A stretch of DNA of 14,826 bases from an uncultured Bacteroidota bacterium (GTDB lineage: Bacteria; Bacteroidota; Bacteroidia; Chitinophagales; Chitinophagaceae), in assembly GCA_903847655.1 (NCBI GenBank), contig CAINEG010000143.1, positions 1 through 14,826 of the forward strand. Reading direction: 5' to 3'. How positions within the stretch are numbered: position 1 is the stretch's first letter; each line of letters opens with the position of its first letter. Below the pieces are notes generated by a model that saw only the letters and a list, made by a program, of their open reading frames with translations, made no database searches and was not told the DNA's origin. Below, in pieces: positions 7,244 to 14,826 of the stretch. The translations under genes were made by a program, and so were the position numbers.

Positions 7244-8332
7244 ATGCGTAAATTTTTCATAGATCCTATTATTGGAAGGGCTAAAACCATTGATACAAGT
7301 TTTTACCTAGACCCCATTTATTTGGAGGCTTCCAAGGAAAAAATATTTGCCCCCAGTTGGCAGTACCTGGGCCATGTAGGCATGGTGCCCAAAGCAGGGG
7401 ATGCACATCCATTTAAATTATTGGAAAACTATATAGATGAACCCTTGGTATTAACGCGAGATGCGAACGAACAAATACATTGTTTGTCCAATGTATGTAC
7501 CCACCGAGGAAATTTGATGGTGTATGAACCTTGTTCAGCACAAAAACATTTGCGTTGTAAATACCATGGCAGGGCTTTTCATTTAGATGGAAAATTTATT
7601 TCTATGCCAGAATTTACTGCTGTAGAAAATTTTATTCCAGAGAACAATCATTTGCATCCACTGCCTTTATTTAAGTGGGGTCCATTGTTGTTTACGCAGT
7701 TGAAAAAAGGGATGGGGCCAGAACTTTTTTTTCAAGAAATGCAAAAGCGAGTAGGGTGGTTGCCTATGGATGATTTAGTTTTTGATGCAAGTAGATCTAA
7801 GGATTATTATATTAAATCCAATTGGGCCTTGTATTGTGAAAATTATTTAGAAGGTTTCCATATTCCTTTTGTGCATCCAGGCTTGAATGCTTTTCTAGAT
7901 TTTAAAGATTATTCTACCGAGTTATTTACCTATGCAAGTTTACAACTAGGCATTGCAAAAAATAACGAACATTGTTTTGATATTCCTAAAGATCATCCAG
8001 ATGCAGGTAAAAAAATTGCAGCCTATTATTTTTGGGTATTCCCTAACATGATGTTTAATTTTTATCCATGGGGCTTATCGGTCAATATTATTACACCTAT
8101 TGATGCGGGCAATACTAAGGTAAGTTTTTTAAGTTTTGTCTTTGATACTAGTAAATTAGGTAAAGGGGCAGGACATGGATTAGACACGGTAGAACAAGAA
8201 GATGAAGAAATTGTACAACATGTACAAGAGGGCATCCGTTCTCGCTTTTATCATTATGGAAGGTATGCCACCCTGCGTGAGCAAGGAACGCATCATTTCC
8301 ATAATTTGATTGCAGAATGTTTAAATCAATAG
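7244..8332 (+). CDS. Rieske [2Fe-2S] non-heme iron oxygenase, alpha subunit
   Basis: A 362-residue ring-hydroxylating or N-demethylating/monooxygenase alpha subunit. The N-terminal Rieske domain has Cys 85, His 87, Cys 105 and His 108 in CTHRGN and CKYHG, binding the [2Fe-2S] cluster. The C-terminal catalytic domain has CENYLEGFHIPFVH (198-211) with His 206 and His 211 as mononuclear iron ligands; Asp 320 in QEDEEIVQ is the likely third ligand. The overall layout resembles the choline/carnitine monooxygenase-like branch as well as aromatic dioxygenases, so the substrate is not assigned. A reductase/ferredoxin partner and a beta subunit are not adjacent, so electrons must come from a gene elsewhere. 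The ATG at 7244 is followed directly by a good family N-terminus and is preceded by a weak AAAGG. It is divergent from umuD and convergent with the SAM hydrolase gene. Confidence 0.88.
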   Translation: MRKFFIDPIIGRAKTIDTSFYLDPIYLEASKEKIFAPSWQYLGHVGMVPKAGDAHPFKLLENYIDEPLVLTRDANEQIHCLSNVCTHRGNLMVYEPCSAQKHLRCKYHGRAFHLDGKFISMPEFTAVENFIPENNHLHPLPLFKWGPLLFTQLKKGMGPELFFQEMQKRVGWLPMDDLVFDASRSKDYYIKSNWALYCENYLEGFHIPFVHPGLNAFLDFKDYSTELFTYASLQLGIAKNNEHCFDIPKDHPDAGKKIAAYYFWVFPNMMFNFYPWGLSVNIITPIDAGNTKVSFLSFVFDTSKLGKGAGHGLDTVEQEDEEIVQHVQEGIRSRFYHYGRYATLREQGTHHFHNLIAECLNQ

Positions 8333-8378
8333 AAGGCCGCTCTATTTTTTATTAGACTTACTAGCTAAATTCTATTTA

Positions 8379-9284
8379 TCATTTGACCCAATTGACGGCC
8401 ACCGTCCAGCTGCTACCAGCGTATACATGATATTTTTCTGAAAAATTGCCTTGATTCAAAGCAAAAGATAAATTCATTAAACTATTTAAATAGGCAAGAG
8501 GTTTACCTACGCCGACGCCACCAAAAGTATTTTCAAAAGGCATGGCGCGAGTATACACTAATTTTTTGTCGTGAAAAATTTGTACTTGAATTTCATTTTT
8601 GGTATGCGCTAAGGCAGTAAAGTTTTTCCATTTTTCTTGATCGATATTGGTCCAAATATTACCATATTGAATGTCTAATATATCAATAGTTCCTTTTAAT
8701 TGATTACCAACTAATGCAGCTTTTTGAAAACTAAGTGAGGTAATGGGATCTCTACTAATTTTACCTACTTGGTCATAACTAATTTTTTTTGCGGCCAATC
8801 TCGCAGCAGTATAAGCATACACATCTCTTCCATGAAAAGTATATGATGCACCGGAATTTTTTCTTCGATTAATGGCTTCGTCGATTTCTCTGACCGAATC
8901 AATGCCCAAGGAATTGGCAATTAATGTAAGGGTACCATTGTCGGGTGTGACAATATAATGTCCAGATTTTGTTTTCACCACCACCGATTTTCTCTGGGTA
9001 CCTACACCAGGATCCACCACAGAAACAAATACCGTACCTGCAGGCCAATAAGTTACTGTTTGATCCAATCGGTAAGCGGCATCCCAAATATTGTAAGCAG
9101 GTATATCATGGGTAAGGTCATATAATTTTAAACTAGGATCCACCGAACTCGCTACGCCTTTCATGGCCGATACGGCTCCGTCCTTGGTGCCAAAATCGGT
9201 TTGGAAAACCACCATGCCGTTTTGAGCAGAAGCACTAAATGTTGTCAATGTAATGATGGCCCAATTGGCAATAATTTTTCTCAT
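8379..9284 (-). CDS. exported SAM hydrolase (SAM hydroxide adenosyltransferase, DUF62 family)
   Basis: The family splits S-adenosylmethionine into adenosine and methionine using a water activated by an Asp-Arg-His triad, and is related to bacterial fluorinase and chlorinase. The 301-residue protein has FQTDFGTKDGAVSAMKG (27-43), VVDPGVGTQR (89-98) with Asp 91 and Arg 98 seven residues apart as in the characterised archaeal enzyme, TPDNGTL (113-119) and TFHGRD (149-154) with His 151. All triad positions are present, pointing to hydrolase rather than halogenase. Unusually for an enzyme of a cytosolic metabolite, it begins with a signal peptide, MRKIIANWAIITLTTFSASAQ, implying export. The ATG at 9284 is preferred over the in-frame TTG at 9293. 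It lies downstream of the TonB receptor gene on the same strand but behind a terminator. Confidence 0.88.
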   Translation of the reverse strand: MRKIIANWAIITLTTFSASAQNGMVVFQTDFGTKDGAVSAMKGVASSVDPSLKLYDLTHDIPAYNIWDAAYRLDQTVTYWPAGTVFVSVVDPGVGTQRKSVVVKTKSGHYIVTPDNGTLTLIANSLGIDSVREIDEAINRRKNSGASYTFHGRDVYAYTAARLAAKKISYDQVGKISRDPITSLSFQKAALVGNQLKGTIDILDIQYGNIWTNIDQEKWKNFTALAHTKNEIQVQIFHDKKLVYTRAMPFENTFGGVGVGKPLAYLNSLMNLSFALNQGNFSEKYHVYAGSSWTVAVNWVK

Positions 9285-9319
9285 AGAAATCAATTTATTT
9301 ACAAATACTATTAAATAAA

Positions 9320-9349
9320 AAAGCCTTCCCGAATCAACGAGAAGGCTTT
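9320..9349 (-). terminator. Rho-independent terminator of the TonB-dependent receptor gene
   Basis: A 9-bp stem (AAAGCCTTC at 9320-9328 with GAAGGCTTT at 9341-9349), extendable inward by a CG/CG step after one mismatch, is followed on the minus strand by TTTTTTATTT. It sits 21 bases after the receptor stop codon and separates that gene from the SAM hydrolase gene. Confidence 0.85.
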
Positions 9350-9370
9350 AAAGTTATTCAAAAAATAGCA

Positions 9371-12163
9371 TTAAAACTTAAAGGTCAATTTGCTAAATAT
9401 TCTCATCCCATTGTAACCCATTTGAACGCCATCCCATGGTCCACCGGTTTCGTTGTCGCCAGCCCACCATTTTGCTTGTGGATTCACTGCAAAATCGGGG
9501 TGCGTATTGAGGATATTGTCGGCGCCTAGCACCCAAGATATTTTCTTGTTCAATTGAACATTTAGGTAAACATCCGTAGTGAACTTTCCTTTGTAATAGA
9601 AAATCTCAGGAACCAAGGTATTGCCAGATTCATCTGCATCAGCAGGTACTTCTGGATTCACACCATCTCCATTCACGCCAAAGCCAGAAAGGGTTACATC
9701 TCCAAAGTAAGTGACTCTTGCGCCAAGGCTTATTTTATTTTTAGTGTAATCAAAATTCATAGAGAATTTAGATTTAGGCGCAGAAGCTTTTAAGAAATAT
9801 TTTTCTCTATCACTAAAGAAAGTGCTTGTATTGTATTCTGTGGTACTTAAAGCTGCAGGAACATGTACCGCATCAATGGCGATGTTTTGGAAATTCGCTA
9901 CAAATAATACTTTGAATTTTTCTTTATTAGAAAGTTTCACTTGGTAGTCGGTCACTACATCTACCCCTGTATTGGTGGTATTGACTGCATTGGCAAAAAA
10001 TTGTGCAGTCTGAACGCCTAAAGCATCTAATTTAGTCGTCAATGCTGCTGGTAAGCTTGGATCGCCTGCACTAAACAAGCCTGATAAAACTACTCTGTCT
10101 TTCATCTTGATGGAATAGCCATCCACAGTGAATGTTAAACCCTTCGCTGGTTTCCAAGAAAAGCCTAAGCTTGTATTAGTAGAAGTTTCTTGTTTTAAAG
10201 AAGGAATGCCTGCAAGCTTAGTTATTGGATCATCATTATTAGCAATTCTAGATTGAACTAAATTTCCGCCTGAAAAAGAAGTCAAAGTATTACTGAAATA
10301 TTTTTGTTGTAAAGAAGGTGCACGGTAACCTGTACTAAAAGATCCTCTAAAATTAAAGTTCTCAGTTAGTTTATATCTAAACGAAGTTTTGAAAGTGCTT
10401 ACGGCGCCAAAATCAGAATAATTTTCTAATCGAACGGCACCTGTCAACAATAAAGCTGCGTTAGGGGTGTATTCCAAATCTCCGTACAAACCACCAACGG
10501 TTCTGTTTTTACTTAATTTATCGTCTGGACTAAAACCTGGGAATCCCTGTGAGCCTGGTGCTTGATCAAATGCATTGCTGTAACCTTTGTAAGAATCTAG
10601 TTCGCCAGCAAAAATGCCATAGGCTTCATAACGCAACTCCGTACCATAAGATACTTTAATGCCACCATCATTTACTTTACCAAACTGCTTAGTTAAATCT
10701 ATATTGGTAGTGTTTTGTAAAAAATTAAATCCTCCATCATCAAAATGTGTTTTACTTGCATTGCCAACAATAGAGGCATTGAAAGTTCCATCTCCATTAT
10801 AATGAAAATTATTGCGACCAATGGTATTGCTTAAATCCCAATCCCATCCACTATTCGTGCTGCCTGAAATACCTGCCGCTAAGGAGATGTCTTGAATATT
10901 GGCTTGTATGTGTGGATTGTAACTGGTATCTCCAGATCCTGAAGCAAACATAATACTTGGCACATAAATTAGAGAGCCATCAGCATTTACAGGGAAACGG
11001 CTTGATTTGGCTGGCCAGTTTCTAGTGTAAGCATAGGCGTCAGAATTTTTATTGTTAAAGCTTCCAAATGCATAGAATTTTGTTTTGGCATCAATGGGTA
11101 ATTCCATATTAAACATGGCACCTAAAGAATTCATAGAGCCATCACCAAAACCTTGTCTCCATGTATTGGTTGGTAATCCATCTGCATTCGCAATATCTGA
11201 AGAAGCTGCTTGACGGAAGGTTTTTCCTTGATCCAATAAGTCAAAAGAAACATTGATAAATCCACCTTGTTTGCCTAAATCAAAACCTCTATTCGCTGAC
11301 AAAGATTTGGTCACTCCATCAATTGGATTGGAATATAAATAATCATGGTTGTCTTTAAATTGGTAAGTATTGAATTTTTTATCATTGTAACCTGCAAGAC
11401 CCGTGGTGATATTCCACTCGCCAGTATTCTTTTTAAGTACAATATTCATTACCCCGGCAATTGCATCTGAACCATATTGTGCCGATGCACCGTCTCTTAA
11501 AATTTCAATTCTATCTACAGCAGACATCGGAAAACCATTTAAATCTACTCCTGATCCTCCACGGCCTCTAGTTCCAAACAAGCCTACTAAAGCCGTGCTG
11601 TGTCTGCGTTTACCGTTAATTAAAACTAAGGTTTGATCTGGTCCTAAACCTCTTAGTGTACCTATATCTACGTGGTCTGCACCATCAGCACCTGATTGTT
11701 TATTATAGTTGAAAGAAGGAGCAACATAATTTAAAGTAGAAGTTAAATCCATTCTTGCTGTATTAATGCCGACATCGGTTAATTTAATTACATCTACAGG
11801 TACTGGAGATTCTGTTTTAACACGTCCAATACCTCTGCTACCCACCAAGATAACGTCTTGTAAGTCGCTAGTGCTAGCAATTAAAACAACATTGATATTG
11901 TTTCCAGTTGCCAATTGTTTTTTTGTTTCAAAACCAACAAAGCTAAATTCTAAAACATCATTTACTTTTACATTGATAGAATAAGTTCCTGTGTTGTTGG
12001 TTAAGGTAACTGCTTTTGAACTGGCATCTTTTACAGTGACACCTTCTAATGGATTTCCTTTTACATCGCGCACTGTACCTTTGATATTTTCTTTTTGTGC
12101 CCAAGCACCCAAAGATAAAAACGTACAAACTAGTAGGAAAATTGGGGTTAGTTTCATGCTCAT
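9371..12163 (-). CDS. TonB-dependent outer-membrane receptor with carboxypeptidase-regulatory-like domain
   Basis: A 930-residue outer-membrane beta-barrel that imports a ligand using TonB energy. Order: signal peptide 1-22 (LLVCTFLSLGAWAQ), a carboxypeptidase-D regulatory-like beta-sandwich (about 26-94, from IKGTVRDVKGNPLEGVTV), a TonB-box-like QDVILVG (102-108), a plug domain (about 116-245: TSTLNYVAPSFN, RGLGPDQTLVLINGKRRH, DRIEILRDGASAQYGSDAIA, then GVMNIVLKK), and a barrel that ends in the canonical aromatic residue (FSKLTFKF). No SusD-like lipoprotein is adjacent, so it is not an obvious SusC/SusD glycan system; the plug style resembles iron-complex or vitamin receptors. The ligand cannot be read from sequence. 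Two ATGs (12163, 12157) are both usable. It is transcribed divergently from the kinase-RapZ gene and ends at a clear terminator. Confidence 0.93.
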   Translation of the reverse strand: MSMKLTPIFLLVCTFLSLGAWAQKENIKGTVRDVKGNPLEGVTVKDASSKAVTLTNNTGTYSINVKVNDVLEFSFVGFETKKQLATGNNINVVLIASTSDLQDVILVGSRGIGRVKTESPVPVDVIKLTDVGINTARMDLTSTLNYVAPSFNYNKQSGADGADHVDIGTLRGLGPDQTLVLINGKRRHSTALVGLFGTRGRGGSGVDLNGFPMSAVDRIEILRDGASAQYGSDAIAGVMNIVLKKNTGEWNITTGLAGYNDKKFNTYQFKDNHDYLYSNPIDGVTKSLSANRGFDLGKQGGFINVSFDLLDQGKTFRQAASSDIANADGLPTNTWRQGFGDGSMNSLGAMFNMELPIDAKTKFYAFGSFNNKNSDAYAYTRNWPAKSSRFPVNADGSLIYVPSIMFASGSGDTSYNPHIQANIQDISLAAGISGSTNSGWDWDLSNTIGRNNFHYNGDGTFNASIVGNASKTHFDDGGFNFLQNTTNIDLTKQFGKVNDGGIKVSYGTELRYEAYGIFAGELDSYKGYSNAFDQAPGSQGFPGFSPDDKLSKNRTVGGLYGDLEYTPNAALLLTGAVRLENYSDFGAVSTFKTSFRYKLTENFNFRGSFSTGYRAPSLQQKYFSNTLTSFSGGNLVQSRIANNDDPITKLAGIPSLKQETSTNTSLGFSWKPAKGLTFTVDGYSIKMKDRVVLSGLFSAGDPSLPAALTTKLDALGVQTAQFFANAVNTTNTGVDVVTDYQVKLSNKEKFKVLFVANFQNIAIDAVHVPAALSTTEYNTSTFFSDREKYFLKASAPKSKFSMNFDYTKNKISLGARVTYFGDVTLSGFGVNGDGVNPEVPADADESGNTLVPEIFYYKGKFTTDVYLNVQLNKKISWVLGADNILNTHPDFAVNPQAKWWAGDNETGGPWDGVQMGYNGMRIFSKLTFKF

Positions 12164-12263
12164 AATTAGTAGATTTGTATTGAATTTACACCTTTTTAAG
12201 CTTTTATGATTAATCGCTTTTAAATAGTTACTTTTAAACTGTCAAAAGCATGGGCTATAAACG

Positions 12264-13703
12264 ATGGAAGAAGTTTTAAAACATATAGAAAATCTATTTA
12301 ATACTTTTCAGGGTAGTTCTTGGGATTCCATTCAGAAAATTCCTCAAAGTGGGGGAGATCGGATCTATTTTAGAATTAATCAAGGGGCGGAAACCTGGAT
12401 TGCTACCTATAATTTGAATGTAAAGGAGAATCAAACCTTTATCTATTTTGCGCAACACTTTCATGAAAGAGGCATGCCCGTGCCCCAACTGCTGGCGGTA
12501 AACCAAGACCAAACCGTTTATTTGCAAGAAGATGTTGGAACTACCTCTTTATTGGATGTATTAGAGCAAGAAGGTAAAACTGAAGCGGTTTTTGCCTTAT
12601 TCCAAAAAAGTTTGACCGCCTTGGCAAAATTACAAATTCAAGGAGCCCAGGGATTGGATTACAATCATTGTTTGACTTCTAAAAGTTTTGGCAAACATTC
12701 TATTTTAACCGACCTGCTTTATTACAAATATTATTTCTTGGATACCTTACAATATCCCTATGACAAACAAGCCTTGATTGATGAGTTGGAATTGTTAAGC
12801 GAGCAATTGGCGCAAAATCAGTATGATAATTTTATGTTCCGTGATTTTCAAAGTAGAAATATCATGGTCAAAGAAGGCGAAGTATTTTTTATAGATTTTC
12901 AAGGAGGCATGCAAGGCGGTTTACCTTATGACTTGGCTTCTTTGTTGTGGCAAGCCAAAGCCGAGCTTTCTAATGAATGGAAAGAAAAATTATTAGTTCA
13001 TTACATCAATGAATTACAAAAATTACTTCCCACACCCCTTGATGTCAATGAATTTAAAAAACAATACCATGGTTTTGTATTGTTAAGATTGCTGCAAGTA
13101 TTGGGCGCTTACGGATTTAGAGGATTGTTTGAAAGAAAGGCTCATTTTTTAACTAGCATTCCATTGGGGCTAAAAAATTTAAAAAACTTTTTACAAGAAT
13201 ATAGTTTAGCGAAGGACAAGCCGGTCTTTGCTTCTATATTGAATTGGATGGTGAGTGAGGAAGTCATTCAAAGATTTACACCACCAACAGCCAATGAAAC
13301 TACCCCACTGGTGATTACCATCAATAGTTTTAGTTATAAAAAAGGTATCCCTGCAGATGATTCTGAAAATGGGGGTGGTTTTGTATTTGACATGCGCGGC
13401 ATTTTAAATCCTGGCAGGGTAGAGGAGCATAAAAAACAATCTGGCTTAGATAAACCTGTGCAAGATTTTTTAGAACAAAGAACTAAAATGAATACTTATT
13501 TAAATAGTGTTTGGGATTTGATAGACATTACGGTAGAAGATTATTTGAAAAGAGGGTTTAGCTCCTTACATATTAATTTTGGTTGTACAGGCGGTCAACA
13601 CAGAAGTGTGTATGCTGCTGAACAAACAGCGAGACATTTAAGAAATAAATATAAGGTGAAAACGGTTTTGGAACATACCAATCAAAAAAACTGGCTTAAA
13701 TAA
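12264..13703 (+). CDS. AmgK-like sugar kinase fused to a RapZ C-terminal domain
   Basis: Two domains in 479 residues. Residues about 20-335 form an aminoglycoside-phosphotransferase-fold kinase like AmgK, which phosphorylates MurNAc and GlcNAc at the anomeric position in peptidoglycan recycling: LQEDVG (87-92), a catalytic loop MFRDFQSRNIM (191-201; Asp 194, Asn 199), and IDFQGG (210-215; Asp 211) followed by YDLASLLW. The usual His at the start of the HxD motif is Phe 192. Residues about 347-479 match the RapZ C-terminal domain: INSFSYKKGIP, FVFDMRGILNPGR (373-385), SGLDKPVQDFL and FGCTGGQHRS (439-448). In E. coli this domain binds glucosamine-6-phosphate and small RNAs. The Walker-type N-terminal domain of RapZ is absent, replaced by the kinase. 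MurU follows after 6 bases, which supports the recycling role. Activity on MurNAc and any RNA binding are inferences. Confidence 0.88.
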   Translation: MEEVLKHIENLFNTFQGSSWDSIQKIPQSGGDRIYFRINQGAETWIATYNLNVKENQTFIYFAQHFHERGMPVPQLLAVNQDQTVYLQEDVGTTSLLDVLEQEGKTEAVFALFQKSLTALAKLQIQGAQGLDYNHCLTSKSFGKHSILTDLLYYKYYFLDTLQYPYDKQALIDELELLSEQLAQNQYDNFMFRDFQSRNIMVKEGEVFFIDFQGGMQGGLPYDLASLLWQAKAELSNEWKEKLLVHYINELQKLLPTPLDVNEFKKQYHGFVLLRLLQVLGAYGFRGLFERKAHFLTSIPLGLKNLKNFLQEYSLAKDKPVFASILNWMVSEEVIQRFTPPTANETTPLVITINSFSYKKGIPADDSENGGGFVFDMRGILNPGRVEEHKKQSGLDKPVQDFLEQRTKMNTYLNSVWDLIDITVEDYLKRGFSSLHINFGCTGGQHRSVYAAEQTARHLRNKYKVKTVLEHTNQKNWLK

Positions 13704-13709
13704 TATTCT

Positions 13710-14459
13710 ATGCGCGCAATGATCTTAGCAGCAGGTTTAGGTACTAGGCTCAAACCTTTTACCAATAAGCATCCCAAGGCCTTGGCTGAAGTGAATGGAA
13801 AATCTTTGTTGCAAAGAAATATAGAATATTTGCAATCATTTGGTATCGATGAACTGCTAGTGAACGTGCATCATTTTGCCCATCAAATCATCGAGGCAGT
13901 TGAAACGAATAAAGGATGGGGAAGCAAGGTTTTTATTTCAGATGAAACTAGCGAAGTGTTAGAAACAGGAGGCGGCGTTTTGTTGGCAAAATCTTTTTTT
14001 GAAAAAGAAAAAAAATGGTTGGTCATGAATGCGGATATCTTAACCAATTTAGCTATTGATAAAATAATTGCTGCCGATAAAGTTTTATCCGAAGGCGCTG
14101 AAAATTATATTGCTACTTTGGCTGTCACCAATAGAAATTCAAGCAGAAATTTATTATTTAGTACTGCTGGAAAATTAATTGGTTGGAGAAACAATACCAC
14201 CGGAGAAGAAAAATGGGCAGATGCAAAAAATCAAACACTTGCCCCTGAATCCATTGTAGCCAAAGCCTTTAGCGGTATTCAAATTTTACATGCATCTTTT
14301 TACCCTGCATTAAAATTAACTGGCAAATTTTCTTTGATAGATGCTTATTTACAATTAGCGGCCAATCATTCCATTGGTTTTTTTGATCATAGCGATGATA
14401 TTTTATTAGATGTGGGCAAGCCGGAAAATCTAGAAAAAGCTGCAGGGCTTTTTCAATAA
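13710..14459 (+). CDS. murU: MurU-like sugar-1-phosphate nucleotidyltransferase
   Basis: A 249-residue nucleotidyltransferase that would convert MurNAc-alpha-1-phosphate plus UTP into UDP-MurNAc, the step after AmgK in the recycling route that bypasses de novo UDP-MurNAc synthesis. The GT-A-like fold shows the signature LAAGLGTRLKPFT (6-18) with Lys 23 in HPKAL, VHHFAHQI (53-60), a sugar-binding LETGGGV (84-90) and the metal-binding NAD at 107-109. Length and the LETGGG motif match MurU better than longer mannose-1-phosphate guanylyltransferases or glucose-1-phosphate thymidylyltransferases, but those remain possible. It follows the kinase-RapZ gene after 6 bases, so the two are almost certainly co-transcribed and translationally close. 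It converges with the membrane-protein gene at the right edge, with 16 bases between the stops and no hairpin visible. Confidence 0.82.
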   Translation: MRAMILAAGLGTRLKPFTNKHPKALAEVNGKSLLQRNIEYLQSFGIDELLVNVHHFAHQIIEAVETNKGWGSKVFISDETSEVLETGGGVLLAKSFFEKEKKWLVMNADILTNLAIDKIIAADKVLSEGAENYIATLAVTNRNSSRNLLFSTAGKLIGWRNNTTGEEKWADAKNQTLAPESIVAKAFSGIQILHASFYPALKLTGKFSLIDAYLQLAANHSIGFFDHSDDILLDVGKPENLEKAAGLFQ

Positions 14460-14475
14460 TTCACAAATGCGCTAA

Positions 14476-14826
14476 TTATACTTTAATGTATATTTTCTTT
14501 TTGTCTAAGTAAAAAGCCAACAGGCCAAAGAAAGCAATCACACACAATGCGTAAACAAAAGATCCGACACGCAAATCACTATTTATATTTTTACAAAAAT
14601 GTTCGTAAAACCAAGGTAGGCTGGAAGTGAATACTGGCTTTCCTTCTGCGTCTTGATGGTCTACCCATCTAAATAAACTTAAAACACGTGGTAAGAATCC
14701 ACTCAATACAAATACAAATAAGGGGTTCTTTCCAAATACATCGAAAAAATGACTCCATTTACCTTTGGCATTTTGAAACTCTAATAAATATATAAGCATG
14801 CCTAAACTTACCATGGCAAGTCCGCT
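14476..14826 (-). CDS. C-terminal end of a multi-pass membrane protein, DUF5009/NagX acyltransferase-like
   Basis: The final 116 codons of a gene that runs off the right edge; the frame stays open to the last base, so the ATG at 14814 is internal. Hydrophobic segments are visible around LGMLIYLL, then NPLFVFVLSGFLPRVLSLF, and near the end FVYALCVIAFFGLLAFYL, followed by a short basic tail (DKKKIYIKV). The GKNPLFVFVLSG motif and the last helix plus basic tail resemble the C-terminus of DUF5009/heparan-alpha-glucosaminide N-acetyltransferase-like (NagX) proteins, which often sit in amino-sugar loci. The N-terminal catalytic region is outside the window. Its position facing the AmgK/MurU operon fits an amino-sugar role but does not prove it. 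Confidence 0.6.
   Translation of the reverse strand, partial: SGLAMVSLGMLIYLLEFQNAKGKWSHFFDVFGKNPLFVFVLSGFLPRVLSLFRWVDHQDAEGKPVFTSSLPWFYEHFCKNINSDLRVGSFVYALCVIAFFGLLAFYLDKKKIYIKV

Noticed and set aside
11403..12209. Three open frames on the plus strand opposite the TonB receptor gene
   Set aside because: They are antisense shadows of a well-supported gene, with low-complexity Thr/Ser/Pro-rich translations and no known motifs.
12264..13703. Calling the kinase-RapZ gene a full RapZ RNase adapter
   Set aside because: The Walker-type N-terminal nucleotide-binding domain of RapZ is missing; the N-terminal two thirds is an APH-fold kinase.
1322..14474. The 10-mer AAATGCGCTA at 1322-1331 and again at 14465-14474, each just after a plus-strand gene in a convergent gap
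   Set aside because: Only two copies, not palindromic overall and with no shared flanks; chance or shared stop-codon context explains it.
1..14826. Mobile element, phage or defence island
   Set aside because: No transposase, integrase, terminal inverted repeats, CRISPR repeats or toxin-antitoxin pairs were seen; all large frames are chromosomal metabolic, repair or envelope genes.

Overview
The window reads as ordinary, gene-dense chromosome from a Bacteroidota bacterium, most likely Chitinophagaceae or a relative. Pointers are the AT-rich coding sequence, a bacillithiol glycosyltransferase (BshA), a TonB-dependent receptor with an N-terminal carboxypeptidase-regulatory-like domain, a CarB half that lacks the C-terminal allosteric domain, a kinase-RapZ fusion, and a promoter-like TATTTTTG box. 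No tRNA, rRNA, CRISPR array, insertion sequence or phage gene is visible, and no gene-free stretch exceeds about 175 bases.

Layout. 1-89 (-): first codons of a gamma-class carbonic anhydrase-like protein. 127-1323 (+): class III PLP aminotransferase. 1339-2475 (-): bshA. 2565-3938 (+): exported M28 metallopeptidase. 3947-4032: two hairpins, both with U-tracts on the minus strand. 4031-5224 (-): a stand-alone C-terminal half of carbamoyl-phosphate synthase large subunit. 5309-7069 (-): a umuD-umuC operon. 7244-8332 (+): Rieske non-heme iron oxygenase. 8379-9284 (-): SAM hydrolase (DUF62) with a signal peptide. 9371-12163 (-): TonB-dependent receptor with a good terminator behind it. 12264-14459 (+): a two-gene operon made of an AmgK-like sugar kinase fused to a RapZ C-terminal domain, then a MurU-like nucleotidyltransferase. 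14476-14826 (-): the C-terminal end of a membrane protein resembling the DUF5009/NagX acyltransferase-like family.

How the genes work together. Two units have clear internal logic. In the umuDC operon the polymerase keeps its catalytic residues and a clamp-binding motif, but the UmuD partner has lost both residues of the autoprotease dyad (Ser to Ala, Lys to Arg) and has an altered cleavage site; it looks uncleavable. In the kinase-RapZ/MurU pair, the kinase would make amino-sugar 1-phosphate and MurU would convert it to the UDP-sugar, as in the AmgK/MurU peptidoglycan-recycling route; the fused RapZ domain, which in E. coli senses glucosamine-6-phosphate, may couple recycling to amino-sugar supply.

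The most interesting items are the protease-dead UmuD, the split CarB whose N-terminal half is not next to it, the kinase-RapZ fusion, and the exported SAM hydrolase beside a TonB receptor. All calls come from reading the sequence and recalling family motifs; no database search was run.
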